A DNA stretch of 64,000 nucleotides from [Haemophilus] ducreyi (GTDB taxonomy: Bacteria > Pseudomonadota > Gammaproteobacteria > Enterobacterales > Pasteurellaceae), in the NCBI RefSeq assembly GCF_900109315.1, contig NZ_FOJC01000005.1:1-64000 (forward strand), read 5' to 3'. Below, piece by piece: positions 10,530-19,938 of the stretch (its first letter is position 1; each line of letters opens with the position of its first letter). The notes below the pieces were generated by a model. That model was given only the letters and a program-made list of their open reading frames with translations, did not search any database and was not told the origin of the DNA. Position numbers and translations under genes: made by a program.

Positions 10530-11234
10530 TCAAACCGCTTTCGCGGAATAATCGCGTACACCAAAAATTGCGGTGCCAATCCTTACCATTGTTGAACCAC
10601 ATTCAATTGCACTTAACATATCGTCACTCATCCCCATTGATAACGTATCTACTTGTGCAAACTTAGCTTTCAAGCAATCGAAAAGCTGTTGCATTTGCTG
10701 GAAAACGGCTTTTTGCTGAGCAATATCTACCGCTGGTTTAGGAATAGCCATTAAACCTCGTAAACATAAATGAGGCAATGCATTAATAGCTTCAGCAAAA
10801 TTCATAATTTGCTGCGGTGTAATGCCCGCTTTAGAAGCTTCATCACTAATATTGATTTGAATTAATACATTTAATGGCGCCAAATCAGCAGGACGTTGTA
10901 AGTTTAGCCGTTCTGCGATTTTCAAACGATCTAAGGTTTGCAACCAATCAAAATTCTCAGCCACTAAGCGGGTTTTATTCGACTGTAAAGGACCAATAAA
11001 ATGCCATTCTAATCGCTTGCTTTTATTCTGTTGGTTAAAATAACTTATTTTCTCAATCGCTTCTTGCACATAATTTTCGCCAAATGCCGTTTGTCCGGCT
11101 GCAATCGCGGCTTCGATAGCCTCGATGGACTTGGTTTTAGAAACTGCTAATAAGCGGACATTTTTACGCTCAAACTGCCGGCAAATTTGCTGAATTTGTT
11201 GTCGAACAGTAGATAAATTCTCAGAAACTGACAT
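10530..11234 (-). CDS. yggS: YggS family pyridoxal 5'-phosphate homeostasis protein
   Basis: PLP-binding protein with an alanine-racemase-like barrel and no known catalytic activity; it controls free PLP and amino-acid balance. At 234 residues it is the usual size. The PLP lysine is in LLAVSKTKS near residue 35, and the C-terminal phosphate-binding block is LSMGMSDDMLSAIECGSTMVRIG. The ATG at 11234 has GAGG at the right distance. It diverges from kdsC. Confidence 0.94.
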   Translation of the reverse strand: MSVSENLSTVRQQIQQICRQFERKNVRLLAVSKTKSIEAIEAAIAAGQTAFGENYVQEAIEKISYFNQQNKSKRLEWHFIGPLQSNKTRLVAENFDWLQTLDRLKIAERLNLQRPADLAPLNVLIQINISDEASKAGITPQQIMNFAEAINALPHLCLRGLMAIPKPAVDIAQQKAVFQQMQQLFDCLKAKFAQVDTLSMGMSDDMLSAIECGSTMVRIGTAIFGVRDYSAKAV

Positions 11235-11288
11235 ATTGCACCTCAATACGTTATAATAGCCAAATCATAGCATATTAAGGATCGAAAA

Positions 11289-11825
11289 ATGGATTTAAGC
11301 AAGATTAAATTAGTGATTACTGATGTTGATGGCATATTAACCGACGGCGGTTTATATTACACCACAGAAGGGGAAATAATGAAGCGTTTTCACGTGCACG
11401 ATGGTTTAGGAATAAAAATGCTACAAGCCTGTGGTATTCAAGTGGCAATCCTGTCTGGAGGCGATTCTACCTTGTTACGCAAACGCATTGAAGTATTAAA
11501 AGTCTCGCTATTTCAGCTCGGGAAAATGGAAAAACGCTCGGCTTGTTTTGAATTAATGCAACAAGCGGGTGTTATGCCTGAACAAACTGCATTTATTGGT
11601 GACGATACTTTAGATCTGCCCGCTTTTCAAGTATGCGGATTAGCAATTGCTACTCATAATGCGCATGACTATATCAAAAAGCAGGCTGATTGGATATTAA
11701 CCAACGCCGGTGGAGAAGGTGCCTTTCGTGAGGTGTCAGACAGAATCCTCGAAGCACAAGGCTTTGCTGATATTTTTAATAGCGCTGAGGGTTTTCTAAC
11801 GATCACCGAAAAAATGGCACAATAA
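11289..11825 (+). CDS. kdsC: 3-deoxy-D-manno-octulosonate 8-phosphate phosphatase KdsC
   Basis: HAD-superfamily phosphatase that makes free Kdo for the lipopolysaccharide core. The small 178-residue form has the DxD pair D12/D14 in TDVDGILTDGG, the SGG motif near residue 57 and the metal-binding FIGDDTLDLPA block. It carries no cap domain, as expected for the tetrameric KdsC class. It is a single gene closed by a strong hairpin. Confidence 0.95.
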   Translation: MDLSKIKLVITDVDGILTDGGLYYTTEGEIMKRFHVHDGLGIKMLQACGIQVAILSGGDSTLLRKRIEVLKVSLFQLGKMEKRSACFELMQQAGVMPEQTAFIGDDTLDLPAFQVCGLAIATHNAHDYIKKQADWILTNAGGEGAFREVSDRILEAQGFADIFNSAEGFLTITEKMAQ

Positions 11826-11920
11826 TTTCGAATAGCAGAGAAAGCGATCATTTTTGCAAAAAATTGCGGCGGTATTATGTAGCAGTTGCACAAAACCTAA
11901 ATTCAACTTTAATCGCATAA

Positions 11921-11958
11921 AAAATACCTTTACCCATTTATACAGGTAAAGGTATTTT
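11921..11958. terminator. Strong bidirectional terminator after kdsC
   Basis: A perfect 14-bp stem: AAAATACCTTTACC (11921-11934) with GGTAAAGGTATTTT (11945-11958), a 10-base loop and A/T tails on both sides. It separates conserved genes from the accessory region to the right. Confidence 0.85.
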
Positions 11959-12025
11959 ACTTTATTTTAAGCACTAAAATGAATTAAGTGCCAATATTAA
12001 CTAAGTACTTCCAATTCCTCTTTAG

Positions 12026-12479
12026 TTAAAGGGGGAGCACTTCTTCTTTCCTTTTCTCGTCTTTCTCGAATTTTATTTCTTCCATAATGCAGGGGTAAGC
12101 ACTTTCTGCGGAAGTGATATAGTCTTGTTGAGTAAGTTGTTTTCGGACTTTTTGCAGACAATTTAAATGTAGTTTATCTTCTGCAAAACCCATTGGAAGT
12201 GCGACCGATCGTTGTTTCATTAAACTGTAGTTCAAAAATAGCAATAACCACTTGTTTATTATCAATTTCAGATGCTCCATAAATAATATGGTATTCAAAA
12301 GGGCGTGTGGCTATCGCCTTACTGATTTTTTGTAAAGTATCATAAAGTAATGGGTAGCCATCATCTGATATATCGGAATACATTGTGGCTAATTCTTTCA
12401 TAAAGCACTTAAATTCTTCATAATCCATTACAGCTAAATCCGTATTAATCTGTGAGTTTTCCATATTACGTATTTTCAT
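12026..12479 (-). pseudogene. Unknown small gene, probably split by a frameshift
   Basis: Two open frames overlap on the minus strand. The first (12174-12479, 101 residues) reads MKIRNMENSQINTDLAVMDY and continues through an acidic, globular-looking stretch. The second (from about 12240 down to 12026) continues with ALPMGFAEDKLHLNCLQKV and ends in a lysine/glutamate-rich tail. Joining them near 12195-12210 would give about 145 residues. I do not recognise the family. It lies next to a broken transposase, so decay is plausible. If the first frame is a complete gene, only 12174-12479 would be coding. Confidence 0.4.
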
Positions 12480-12524
12480 TGTGTTACCTAGATTGTTATG
12501 CTGCGATTAAATAATGTGAATCGT

Positions 12525-12877
12525 TTAGAACGTTGATACTTCGTGAGAAAGCTCAATGGCAGATAATCCTTTTCTTTTAAGTGCAAAATAACGTAAGGCT
12601 TTTAATATCTTCCGCAGTGATAATTTAGCAAGGTGAAATATTGTGCCTGCAGTAATTGAAAAGCGATAGCAACAATGCTTACATTGCCATTGTTGGCGAG
12701 TATTAATGAAGTAGGCTTCGTGTCTAAAGTGACAATGCGGACATCCAATATCATTTATATTATCAGCATTGCCCCAACGAGAGTTTTCAGCAACGACAAA
12801 ATTTCGACATCAGAAAGCTCGTCCATTTGTATAGACAAGTGGCGTGCCTTTGCCGATAGCGAAAAATGCTGCGCCAT
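12525..12877 (-). pseudogene. IS1595-family transposase, N-terminal remnant with frameshift
   Basis: On the minus strand an ATG at 12877 opens MAQHFSLSAKARHLS, the usual start of IS1595-group transposases. After LLKTL one base is missing near 12770; in the next frame the protein goes on as WGNADNINDIGCPHC with a zinc ribbon CPHC-x18-CKHC, then FSITAGTIFH, LSLRKILKALRYFALKRKG and LSAIELSHEVS, stopping at 12525. The family's catalytic DDE/DDN domain is absent. Thus it is both frameshifted and truncated to about a third of normal length. This is family recognition by eye, not by search. Confidence 0.75.
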
Positions 12878-12889
12878 AGGAAACAAAAT

Positions 12890-12956
12890 CCCCTCATTAA
12901 AACTCTTAAATTTTTAAACCTTTTATGGCTTAAAAAGTAAAAATCCTAATGAGGGG
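12890..12956. repeat. 10-bp inverted repeat ahead of the transposase remnant
   Basis: CCCCTCATTA (12890-12899) and TAATGAGGGG (12947-12956) form a perfect 10-bp inverted repeat with a 47-base spacer. It lies in the 5' leader just upstream of the transposase start. It may be part of the end of the element or an RNA structure in the leader. Confidence 0.55.
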
Positions 12957-12975
12957 ACTATTCTCTGTGGGCAAA

Positions 12976-13004
12976 AATGTAAAATAAAGAGAGGGGCTTG
13001 TCAA
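12976..13004 (-). promoter_or_regulatory. Consensus-like promoter reading into the IS remnant
   Basis: On the minus strand TTGACA (12999-13004) and TACATT (12976-12981) are separated by 17 bases. A second TTGACA lies about 17 bases further upstream in the partial direct repeat ACTTGACAAA / GCTTGACAAG. It would drive the transposase remnant and anything beyond it. Confidence 0.55.
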
Positions 13005-13083
13005 GCACTTTCTTTTGTCAAGTGTTTTTTTTAAAATTTTTGCATTTCCAATAAAGGTCAGTTTAAATAAGGTCTGAATGTTG

Positions 13084-13512
13084 TCAAGGAAAATTTTTCA
13101 ATGTGTTTAATTGATTGTATTTTAAACAATATAAGGACGAGTTTTTCGAAATTTGATGTACACCAAAAGCACTCCAGCCTATATATATTTCATTACCATA
13201 TTGCCCTGTACCGGAAAATTCACAGCCATATTTTTCATAAAATTTTGAATCAAGATTAAAACTAATACCTCCCTGTAATTGATAAGGTATTTCATAAATG
13301 ATATGTTTTTTACCATCTGGCCCCTTACTATTAAAAGAAAATGAAGGCTTTCCAGAATCCACATACACTAGCGAAGCATTTATTCCGTAATCGGTAGGGG
13401 TAGATTGTCCTCCAAATCGGATATTATAAATGCCTCTCGATTGTATAGTCGCAGCAAATAAATAGTCTGAAGTGAATAATATCCATATAAAATAATTTTT
13501 TATAAATTTCAT
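13084..13512 (-). CDS. Putative fimbrial tip protein, short (possibly truncated)
   Basis: Secreted protein of 142 residues at the distal end of the fimbrial operon. It has an N-terminal signal peptide (MKFIKNYFIWILFTSDYLFA) and only two cysteines in the mature part (YGCEF and LYCLKY). I recognise no pilin strand-exchange motif at the C-terminus. In Pap and Mrp operons the last gene is a two-domain tip adhesin of about 270-340 residues, so this may be a lectin-like domain whose pilin domain was lost; the IS remnant begins about 100 bases downstream. CGGAGA precedes the ATG. Function is inferred from position only. Confidence 0.6.
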   Translation of the reverse strand: MKFIKNYFIWILFTSDYLFAATIQSRGIYNIRFGGQSTPTDYGINASLVYVDSGKPSFSFNSKGPDGKKHIIYEIPYQLQGGISFNLDSKFYEKYGCEFSGTGQYGNEIYIGWSAFGVHQISKNSSLYCLKYNQLNTLKNFP

Positions 13513-13571
13513 AAAAATCTCCGTTTAGGCACCACTTATAAAATAATAGGTTCAATATCACATACATAAAC

Positions 13572-14093
13572 TTAATAATATTCAAGAACCATTGATGCCG
13601 AAGCAGTAAAAGGGCCTATATCCAATTTAGCATATTGATTAACTACAGGAACTACACTTAGTTTTTGCTTGCTATGTTCCGTAATAGTTGAAGAAAAATT
13701 AAACGGATAGGGGACTCCATTGCGTTTAATCATTAACCCCAAGTTGCTGTTGCTAGTCGCTAGTAAAGTAACTCCATATTCACTTGAAACAAAATCTGCT
13801 CCATTGTTTCTTCCAAAATATAACGAATATTGTGTATTAGCAGGATCATTACATTGCAAATCAAAAGGGATTACTTTCTCATAAGCTTTTCCATTAATAT
13901 TTTTTGGGCTCATTTCACCAAAATTTATCTCTATAGCTTGGTTGTTATTCACGACACAACCTGTGCCTTGAATGGTTAAAACTACTTGTATATCAAAATG
14001 TTCGTTTTTTGCTAAGCTAGTTTTAGCTATTATTAGCACTCCAAATATCAACAGGATCAGGTTTCGTGATAAATTTCTTACACTAATATTCAC
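13572..14093 (-). CDS. Minor fimbrial subunit
   Basis: Pilin-like protein of 173 residues with a signal peptide ending near SLAKNEH. It has the paired cysteines expected of chaperone-usher pilins (TGCVVNN and DLQCNDP) and ends in aromatic residues (MVLEYY), as pilins do for chaperone recognition. It starts at a GTG behind AGGGAGCAAT; an ATG two bases upstream is out of frame. It follows the chaperone gene by about 55 bases and probably belongs to the tip or adaptor part of the fimbria. Confidence 0.8.
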   Translation of the reverse strand: MNISVRNLSRNLILLIFGVLIIAKTSLAKNEHFDIQVVLTIQGTGCVVNNNQAIEINFGEMSPKNINGKAYEKVIPFDLQCNDPANTQYSLYFGRNNGADFVSSEYGVTLLATSNSNLGLMIKRNGVPYPFNFSSTITEHSKQKLSVVPVVNQYAKLDIGPFTASASMVLEYY

Positions 14094-14150
14094 ATTGCTC
14101 CCTTCTATTCAGAATATTTATGGAAACCCAATTCATTTGGATGTCCCTTT

Positions 14151-14897
14151 TCAATTATTTGTCTCTTTATTAACAACACGGCATTCATTTCCATTACAAT
14201 CAAATGATAACTCTTTAATACCACCATAATCATCAATATAAGTCAGACTAGGTTTAGCCCCTAACGTACTAACATTTACGCCTAATGGACTATCGCTAAA
14301 AGGCGCTAACATTACTGGATTAAACTGAATATCAGTCTGAGTTTTACCATTACTTGCATCAACTAATGTGACATAGTAAGCGGTTGGATTTTTTACCAAA
14401 AATGTATTTCCTTGTTTTTGTAAAATCAGTTTTTCTTGCCAAGGCGTACCCATTTTTTCGGGAAGAATTGCTTTCGGGCGATAAAATAATTTTACATGCG
14501 TTTGCAAGGCAATTTGTAATGTATTGGCTTTATTACTTTTAGGTGGGATTTCACGTAAATTAAAATAAAATAATGATTCCCTATCTTGCGGTAAACTGTT
14601 AATTGCTGGTAATGCTTCTATTTTCACTTGGCTTGATTTCTCAAGCTCTACTCGTTGAATAGGCGGCAACACAACAAACGGAGAGGTAATTTTTTTGCCA
14701 TTAACATCTTCAATCCACGCTTGGGCAAGGTATGGTAACTGTTTGTTGTTATTAGAAATACCTAATGACATCGCTTTTTTGTCACCTTCAAAAACAACCC
14801 GAGTCCTATCTAATCCAATCACAGCTTGAGTTGCATTCGTAACAAATACTCCAACTATGATTCCTGTCACTGCTGACATATATTTATTTAATTTCAT
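14151..14897 (-). CDS. Periplasmic fimbrial chaperone (PapD-like)
   Basis: PapD-family chaperone of 248 residues that caps pilins by donor-strand complementation in the periplasm. It has a signal peptide ending near TQAVIG, the first-strand motif GLDRTRVVFEGD with the conserved arginine, and the G1 region LQTHVKLFYRPKAI with the conserved lysine. The short F1-G1 loop (family FGS) is implied by the spacing before LQIALQTHVK. It lies between usher and minor pilin, as in Pap and Mrp operons, and looks intact. Confidence 0.92.
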   Translation of the reverse strand: MKLNKYMSAVTGIIVGVFVTNATQAVIGLDRTRVVFEGDKKAMSLGISNNNKQLPYLAQAWIEDVNGKKITSPFVVLPPIQRVELEKSSQVKIEALPAINSLPQDRESLFYFNLREIPPKSNKANTLQIALQTHVKLFYRPKAILPEKMGTPWQEKLILQKQGNTFLVKNPTAYYVTLVDASNGKTQTDIQFNPVMLAPFSDSPLGVNVSTLGAKPSLTYIDDYGGIKELSFDCNGNECRVVNKETNN

Positions 14898-14948
14898 ACC
14901 GCTATATCCTTTATTAAATGCTTAATCAAAATTATATATTGTTGTTAT

Positions 14949-17451
14949 TTAATGCTTCACCATAGGTGTACATTGCAACAGTAAAGAAGGGATATTAACA
15001 TCAATGGTTTTAGGAAATTTTATTTCGCATTTATCCTTATTACTCCATTGCACTGTCATTATTGATCCTGGTTCAACGCCAGTAATATACGCATTACCAT
15101 TATCATCAACAATTCCTGTATTCTGCCCTTTCTTATTCATAACTTGTGCGCCAAATGGTATGGAATTACCATCAGCCGTTTGCAATGTTGTCATCACTTT
15201 TTGTCCAGAAACAACCGAAAATTTACGATAACCTACTGCGCCTTCAGTTAAGGTAGCTTGTACAACTGATTGCTGAACATCAATATCATCAGATAATGTG
15301 TTTAAATCAATTTGAACATTGTTACGATAATAACTACTCACATCACCTACAACAGCCTTACCAAATAAATTCGTTTTGACCGATGCACCAAATCCTCTAA
15401 CAGGAACATTAGCAACACCATCTGTATCTAATAATAAACGTGTGCCACCCGGACTTCCCATTCTATGCATTGCTACACCTTCGGTTGTTAGTGTTACGCC
15501 CCCTGATGCGGCCATACTAAATGAACTTTGATTATTTGAGAAACTTGCACTCGTCGAAAAATGGGCAGTGTCCCCTTGGTAATTCAAATATGCACTACCG
15601 CTTTTATATTTACCGCTAGCATCTACACTCAATTGGTAATTGGTTCTTTCATCAAAAATATCACTATACGTTAACCGATTAGACGTTTCATAACGCGAAT
15701 TACTCAACGAATAACTCATATTCCCACCATTGCTTAATGCAAATGATGTGGATAAATAAATGCTATTATCAATAACATTATTGTAGATGTTACGATTTAT
15801 GGATAAGTTAACATTGACATTTTTTAATTTGCCAATATCAAATGCTTTAGAAAGAGTTAAACTATAAAAGTTGGTGCTTTCCTGATCCCAATATGTTTCA
15901 TAGTTATAATTCAAAACCATTGACATTCCTATATTGTTAAAATTTTTACTCATAGAAACAACATATTGGTTTTTACTACTACCATAACGAATACCTGTAT
16001 GATTAACCTCTAAAAAGTCTAATAGATTCATAAAGTTTTGTTCAGAAAAACGATAACTAGAAAACTGAATTTGGCTGTCTATAGAATCAAAGTATTTCGC
16101 ATAGTTAACTCGATATGAGCTACCTCTAAGTTTTTTATTTTCCTCTGCCAAACGCGCAAAAGATTGTGTTATATCAAATGATAATGTCCCGAAAGCTAAT
16201 AAATCACGTCCAATCCCGGCTGAAATAGCATGGTAGTTATTACTCACAATTGCACCGCCAAACAATGACCAGCCATTACCTCCGCCAAACGAAAGCTCTC
16301 CCATAGCAAAATTCTGACGCTGGTAATCACGCTCAACATTGGGTTGACCTAATGCTAATTTATATTGTATTTGGCCTGGCCTAGTTAAATAAGGCAAATT
16401 TGCAGTATCCACTTGATATTGCTGGACACTACCATCTTCTTCTTCGACTTTAACGTCTAGTTTTCCTCGAACTCCATCATATAAATTTTGAATACGAAAG
16501 GGCCCAGCGGCCACTTTTTCAGTATGAATAACATGTCCTTTTTGGCTAATGTTGACCGTCGCATTAGATTTTGCGATCCCCGTTATTTCTGGAGCATAGC
16601 CTCGTAAATTAGGAGGCAACATATTTAAATCAGATTCTAAGCCGGCACCAAGAAAACGAAATGAGTCAAATAGATTAGAATTAAGATAATCTTGACCTAA
16701 GGTTAATCTAGCGCTAAGGTTAGTTAATGCACGGAAAAGCATAGAAGCGATTCCATTGAATAACACGCTCATTATTCATTTGCTCAAAAACACTTGAATT
16801 ATTATCTAAATGACCATACCAATCAGCTCTAAGTCGCCAAGCGCCTAAATTAAGCCCTAAAACACCCGTACCATTTAATGCATACCTTTTATCCTTACCA
16901 AAACGACTAATATTTCCATTAATATTATAATCAAGTAAAATCGCAGGAATGCCATTATCCCAACGAGAAGTTGGATCCCAATCAATAGCACTATATTCTA
17001 AATAAGCTTGTGGTATGCTGATATGTAATGAGGAAGACGCTAAGTCCGGTTTTGCTTGTATGCCAGGAAGACTATCAAAATTTAAACACTGATTATCATA
17101 CCACCACGTCAACTGTTTTTGATATTTATCCGTAAGCCCTAGTTTATCGGTTAATTCTGGAGATAAACATGCAACACTATCTTTGGGATCATCTTCTGGT
17201 GCCAAGAATACGACTTCTTCCTCTGACAAATTATTATTATTGACCTTAATCTCTACGCTATAGGATCCGGGTATCAAATAATTAGCCCGCGAAAAATAAC
17301 CTAAATTAATATTTTCTTTATCTTCTAGATCTAGTGTATCTGTATTAAATTCAATATCTTGCATAGCTAAAGCATTACTGCTTGTCATTAATAAAGGTAG
17401 CATTGAGAGCAATAAAAAAATAGCAAAGTAATCTTTTTTTGCAAAAGACAA
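14949..17451 (-). pseudogene. Outer-membrane fimbrial usher, frameshifted
   Basis: PapC/FimD-family usher of about 832 residues if restored. The first part (17451 to about 16737) has a signal peptide, the N-terminal chaperone-binding domain (FNTDTLDLEDK) and the start of the barrel; the second part (about 16736-14949) continues as ALTNLSARLTLGQDYLNS with middle domain, barrel and C-terminal plug ending QCTPMVKH. The break is at a run of four A on the plus strand (16735-16738): three would read WNRFYAFRALTNLSARL. A TTG behind GGGGATATT is the likely start. It is either a real inactivation or a base-call error; a four-base run is short for phase variation. Confidence 0.85.
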
Positions 17452-17494
17452 AATATCCCCTTTTTTTAATATTCATTAAACTTGAAACTAAGGA

Positions 17495-17995
17495 TTAGTA
17501 ATAATCAAGGTTAAAATGAATTAAACTTTGATAATCACCAGCCTGAAATAATTTTGAGTTCGCAATTAAATGTACTCGGTACTTTAATAGCATACTAGGA
17601 GGGATGAAATTTTGCTCAAAAAATAATTTACTAGAAGAAAAAGGAGACTGCACTCTTCTTATATATATCAGATCCTTATCATTTTTAGTTAAGTCACTTT
17701 CAGAATTACGAAAGAGCATATGCAACATATGCAAATTAGGTTTAGGTTTGTGATACTGAGCTAAATTACAATTGACTAATTGAATTTCAAATTCCTTTTC
17801 TAAAGTTTGCTTTTCTAAAAGCAATACTTCAATATCTTGATAAGGTGAATCCATAGCGATGGTACAGGCAGCATCAACAACTCTACCATTCATTGATACG
17901 AAACCTGCACCATACCCTATAGCATGTAGTAAAGGAGAATCAAAACTCATAACAAGCAAAATAAACCATCTTTGTAATAATGCTTGCTTTAACAT
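17495..17995 (-). CDS. Fimbrial subunit, anchor/terminator-like (PapH/MrpB position)
   Basis: Pilin-domain protein of 166 residues, with a signal peptide ending near LLHAIG, cysteines in VDAACTIA and VNCNLAQ, and an aromatic C-terminus (FNLDYY). It lies between the major pilin and the usher, the position of PapH in Pap and MrpB in Mrp operons, where the subunit ends growth and anchors the fimbria. That role is inferred from gene order. AGAGGAATAG precedes the ATG. It is 38 bases downstream of the major pilin gene. Confidence 0.75.
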   Translation of the reverse strand: MLKQALLQRWFILLVMSFDSPLLHAIGYGAGFVSMNGRVVDAACTIAMDSPYQDIEVLLLEKQTLEKEFEIQLVNCNLAQYHKPKPNLHMLHMLFRNSESDLTKNDKDLIYIRRVQSPFSSSKLFFEQNFIPPSMLLKYRVHLIANSKLFQAGDYQSLIHFNLDYY

Positions 17996-18033
17996 CTATC
18001 CTATTCCTCTATAACTAGCACACTATTTAATTT

Positions 18034-18600
18034 TTATTCATAACTCATAGTAAAGTTAACTAAAGAAGTAAATTCCCCAGCTACAATAGCTTTACCTTCT
18101 GGGCCTACTGGACCACCATCATCTCTACCAACAGCTGCCGTTGGGTAACCTTTAAGATAAGCAGAGAATTGTAATGAATTATCACCTTCTTGAATGGTTA
18201 CATTAGTTTTTGAACCATCTAATTTTACTGGCTTACCATCAAGACCTGTAATTTGAATAGCAGCACCTTTTGCTTGACCAAGAATAGCTAAGCCATTCTC
18301 AACTTCTTTATCCATATTACCGGTAAAAGCAATATGTGCTTTTTTAGTTTTTCCGCCTGTTTCACAATCAACTAATTTAATTGTGAAAGGAGCAGGACGA
18401 GATGTTCCACCTTTTACTAATTTTGCTGCTGCAGTTTGCCCTAAATCAACAGTTTGATTAGTAAAACTAGGATCAACACTACAAGCAGCCTCAACGATTG
18501 TACCTTTAAAGTTAACAATACCTTCCCCTGCTGGAGGAGCAGCCATAGCTGATATACTTATTGTTCCCGATATTAGTGCTGCTAAAATACTTTTTTTCAT
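18034..18600 (-). CDS. Major fimbrial pilin subunit
   Basis: Secreted pilin of 188 residues. Signal peptide MKKSILAALISGTISISAMA, then the classic N-terminal segment GIVNFKGTIVEAACSV with the first cysteine, a second cysteine in KLVDCETGG and the C-terminal strand SLVNFTMSYE with the penultimate tyrosine. It is the first gene of the operon and so likely the shaft subunit. AGAGGTAAAA is a good RBS. It looks intact, unlike the usher downstream. Confidence 0.9.
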   Translation of the reverse strand: MKKSILAALISGTISISAMAAPPAGEGIVNFKGTIVEAACSVDPSFTNQTVDLGQTAAAKLVKGGTSRPAPFTIKLVDCETGGKTKKAHIAFTGNMDKEVENGLAILGQAKGAAIQITGLDGKPVKLDGSKTNVTIQEGDNSLQFSAYLKGYPTAAVGRDDGGPVGPEGKAIVAGEFTSLVNFTMSYE

Positions 18601-19281
18601 TTTTACCTCTATAATTTAAGTTAATGATTAAACGAGACAGTAAAGTAAAAAATAGGATAAATGAGGTAACACAAGACTACTTACAAGTAAGGATTAATAA
18701 ACTGTTTTCAAATACACACAACATAAAGAAATATGGTAACTTACACATTCATAATGTGAAGCCTAATCAATATTTATTTAGTGATTACTTGAAGTTCAAA
18801 ATAGAACCGCTCATTCATAAAAACATTAAAATTTTATTAAAACGTCAACTTGATTAGAGTATTTGGCTGTTTATCAGATTTCCTATCATATACTTAACAT
18901 CTCTTTTTTCGCAGCATCCAACTTTTTGTGAATGCTACACTATAGAATTATAGGTAGTTATCTGATCTTCTTTAAAATAACCTAGAGTAAAGCCTTTACA
19001 TCAAATTACTAATATAAAATATCGGGCTATATCATTTAGATTTAGCATATAGTTTATTAATGATAAAAAAGCATTGCACTTTAATAAATTTACTTATAGA
19101 ATAAAGTACATATCAACTTACTTACATATACAGTAAACAATATTAAAAGAGAAAAGCAAGGTTATCGATCTTTAGTAATTCTACTAAAAAACTACACTTA
19201 ATATAGGAGTTTATTTCAGTAATAAACTCCTATCATAGGTATTTTTAGAATGGGAAACTTGCCTATAAATCTAATAGGAAG
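18601..19281. other. Long AT-rich intergenic region upstream of the fimbrial operon
   Basis: About 680 bases with no gene I can support. It should hold the fimbrial promoter on the minus strand and the 3' end of the OMP gene transcript. A 13-bp perfect hairpin (19203-19215 with 19221-19233, arm ATAGGAGTTTATT) lies 50 bases past the OMP gene stop and is its likely terminator. I see no simple-sequence repeat tract or long inverted repeat pair that would mark a phase switch. Confidence 0.6.
19203..19233 (-). terminator. Hairpin terminator of the OMP gene
   Basis: Perfect 13-bp stem with a 5-base loop, downstream of the OMP gene. On the minus strand a TTTTTT run follows about 11 bases after the stem, so it is not a textbook terminator. 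Confidence 0.55.
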
Positions 19282-19803
19282 TTAAAAACGATAACCAACA
19301 TGTGCAACTAATTCATTGCCTTTTAGCTTGTTACCATTTCTTTTGATATGACTATGTGTATATTCACCGCCAACTTCAATATTACTTGATACCGCATATT
19401 TCACACCTGCGCCATAACCATAACCACGATAATTCGTATCGCCAATTTTAGTTTGGCTAGCATCAATTTTAACATATGGCAATAAATCTGAACCTACACG
19501 GTAACCTTGTTGATAAGCAACCGTGTATTTATTTTTTTGAGTTAAATCATTTGCTATCTTTGTTCTATTCAATTTAGCCTTTGCTTGCACGATCCCCACT
19601 AAATTATTGCCATAGTCCATGCCATAATCTAAAACGATCATTGGGCTAGTCTTACGTTTGCCGTTTTGACCATGAGATGTATATTTTGCTGTGTCTAAAT
19701 CAATACCTATTCCCATACCAGTAAAAGTTTGACCTACTGGTGCGGCAAATGCTGATACAGAGAATAAACCAACAAGCGTTAAGATTGCTACATTATTTTT
19801 CAT
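19282..19803 (-). CDS. Outer-membrane beta-barrel protein, opacity/porin-like
   Basis: Protein of 173 residues with a cleavable signal peptide (ending SAFAAPV), alternating hydrophobic strands, and a C-terminal phenylalanine (VAHVGYRF), the signature for insertion by the Bam complex. The short length and repeated YGYGAGVKYAV-like strands suggest an 8-stranded barrel of the OmpA/Opa/OmpX fold. Pasteurellaceae carry several such opacity family proteins. Function not known; surface exposure is inferred. GAGGTATTCT lies before the ATG. Confidence 0.75.
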   Translation of the reverse strand: MKNNVAILTLVGLFSVSAFAAPVGQTFTGMGIGIDLDTAKYTSHGQNGKRKTSPMIVLDYGMDYGNNLVGIVQAKAKLNRTKIANDLTQKNKYTVAYQQGYRVGSDLLPYVKIDASQTKIGDTNYRGYGYGAGVKYAVSSNIEVGGEYTHSHIKRNGNKLKGNELVAHVGYRF

Positions 19804-19938
19804 AGAATACCTCTTTCCTGAACAAATACGTGGTACATTCTATAAAAAAAACCTTTAAAAGATATGCATTAGACAATCTTTTACCTTTACTTACTTGTTG
19901 GCTGAAAAGCATTAAAATATGACAATGCTAAAGTTTTT

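Noticed and set aside
16720-16772. Phase-variable switch in the usher gene
   Set aside because: The homopolymer is only four bases, too short for slipped-strand switching as known in Haemophilus; listed only as a frameshift.
18624-18857. Open frame of 77 codons on the plus strand in the fimbrial upstream region
   Set aside because: No ribosome binding site, lysine/asparagine-rich composition as expected from random AT-rich DNA, and it would overlap the fimbrial promoter.
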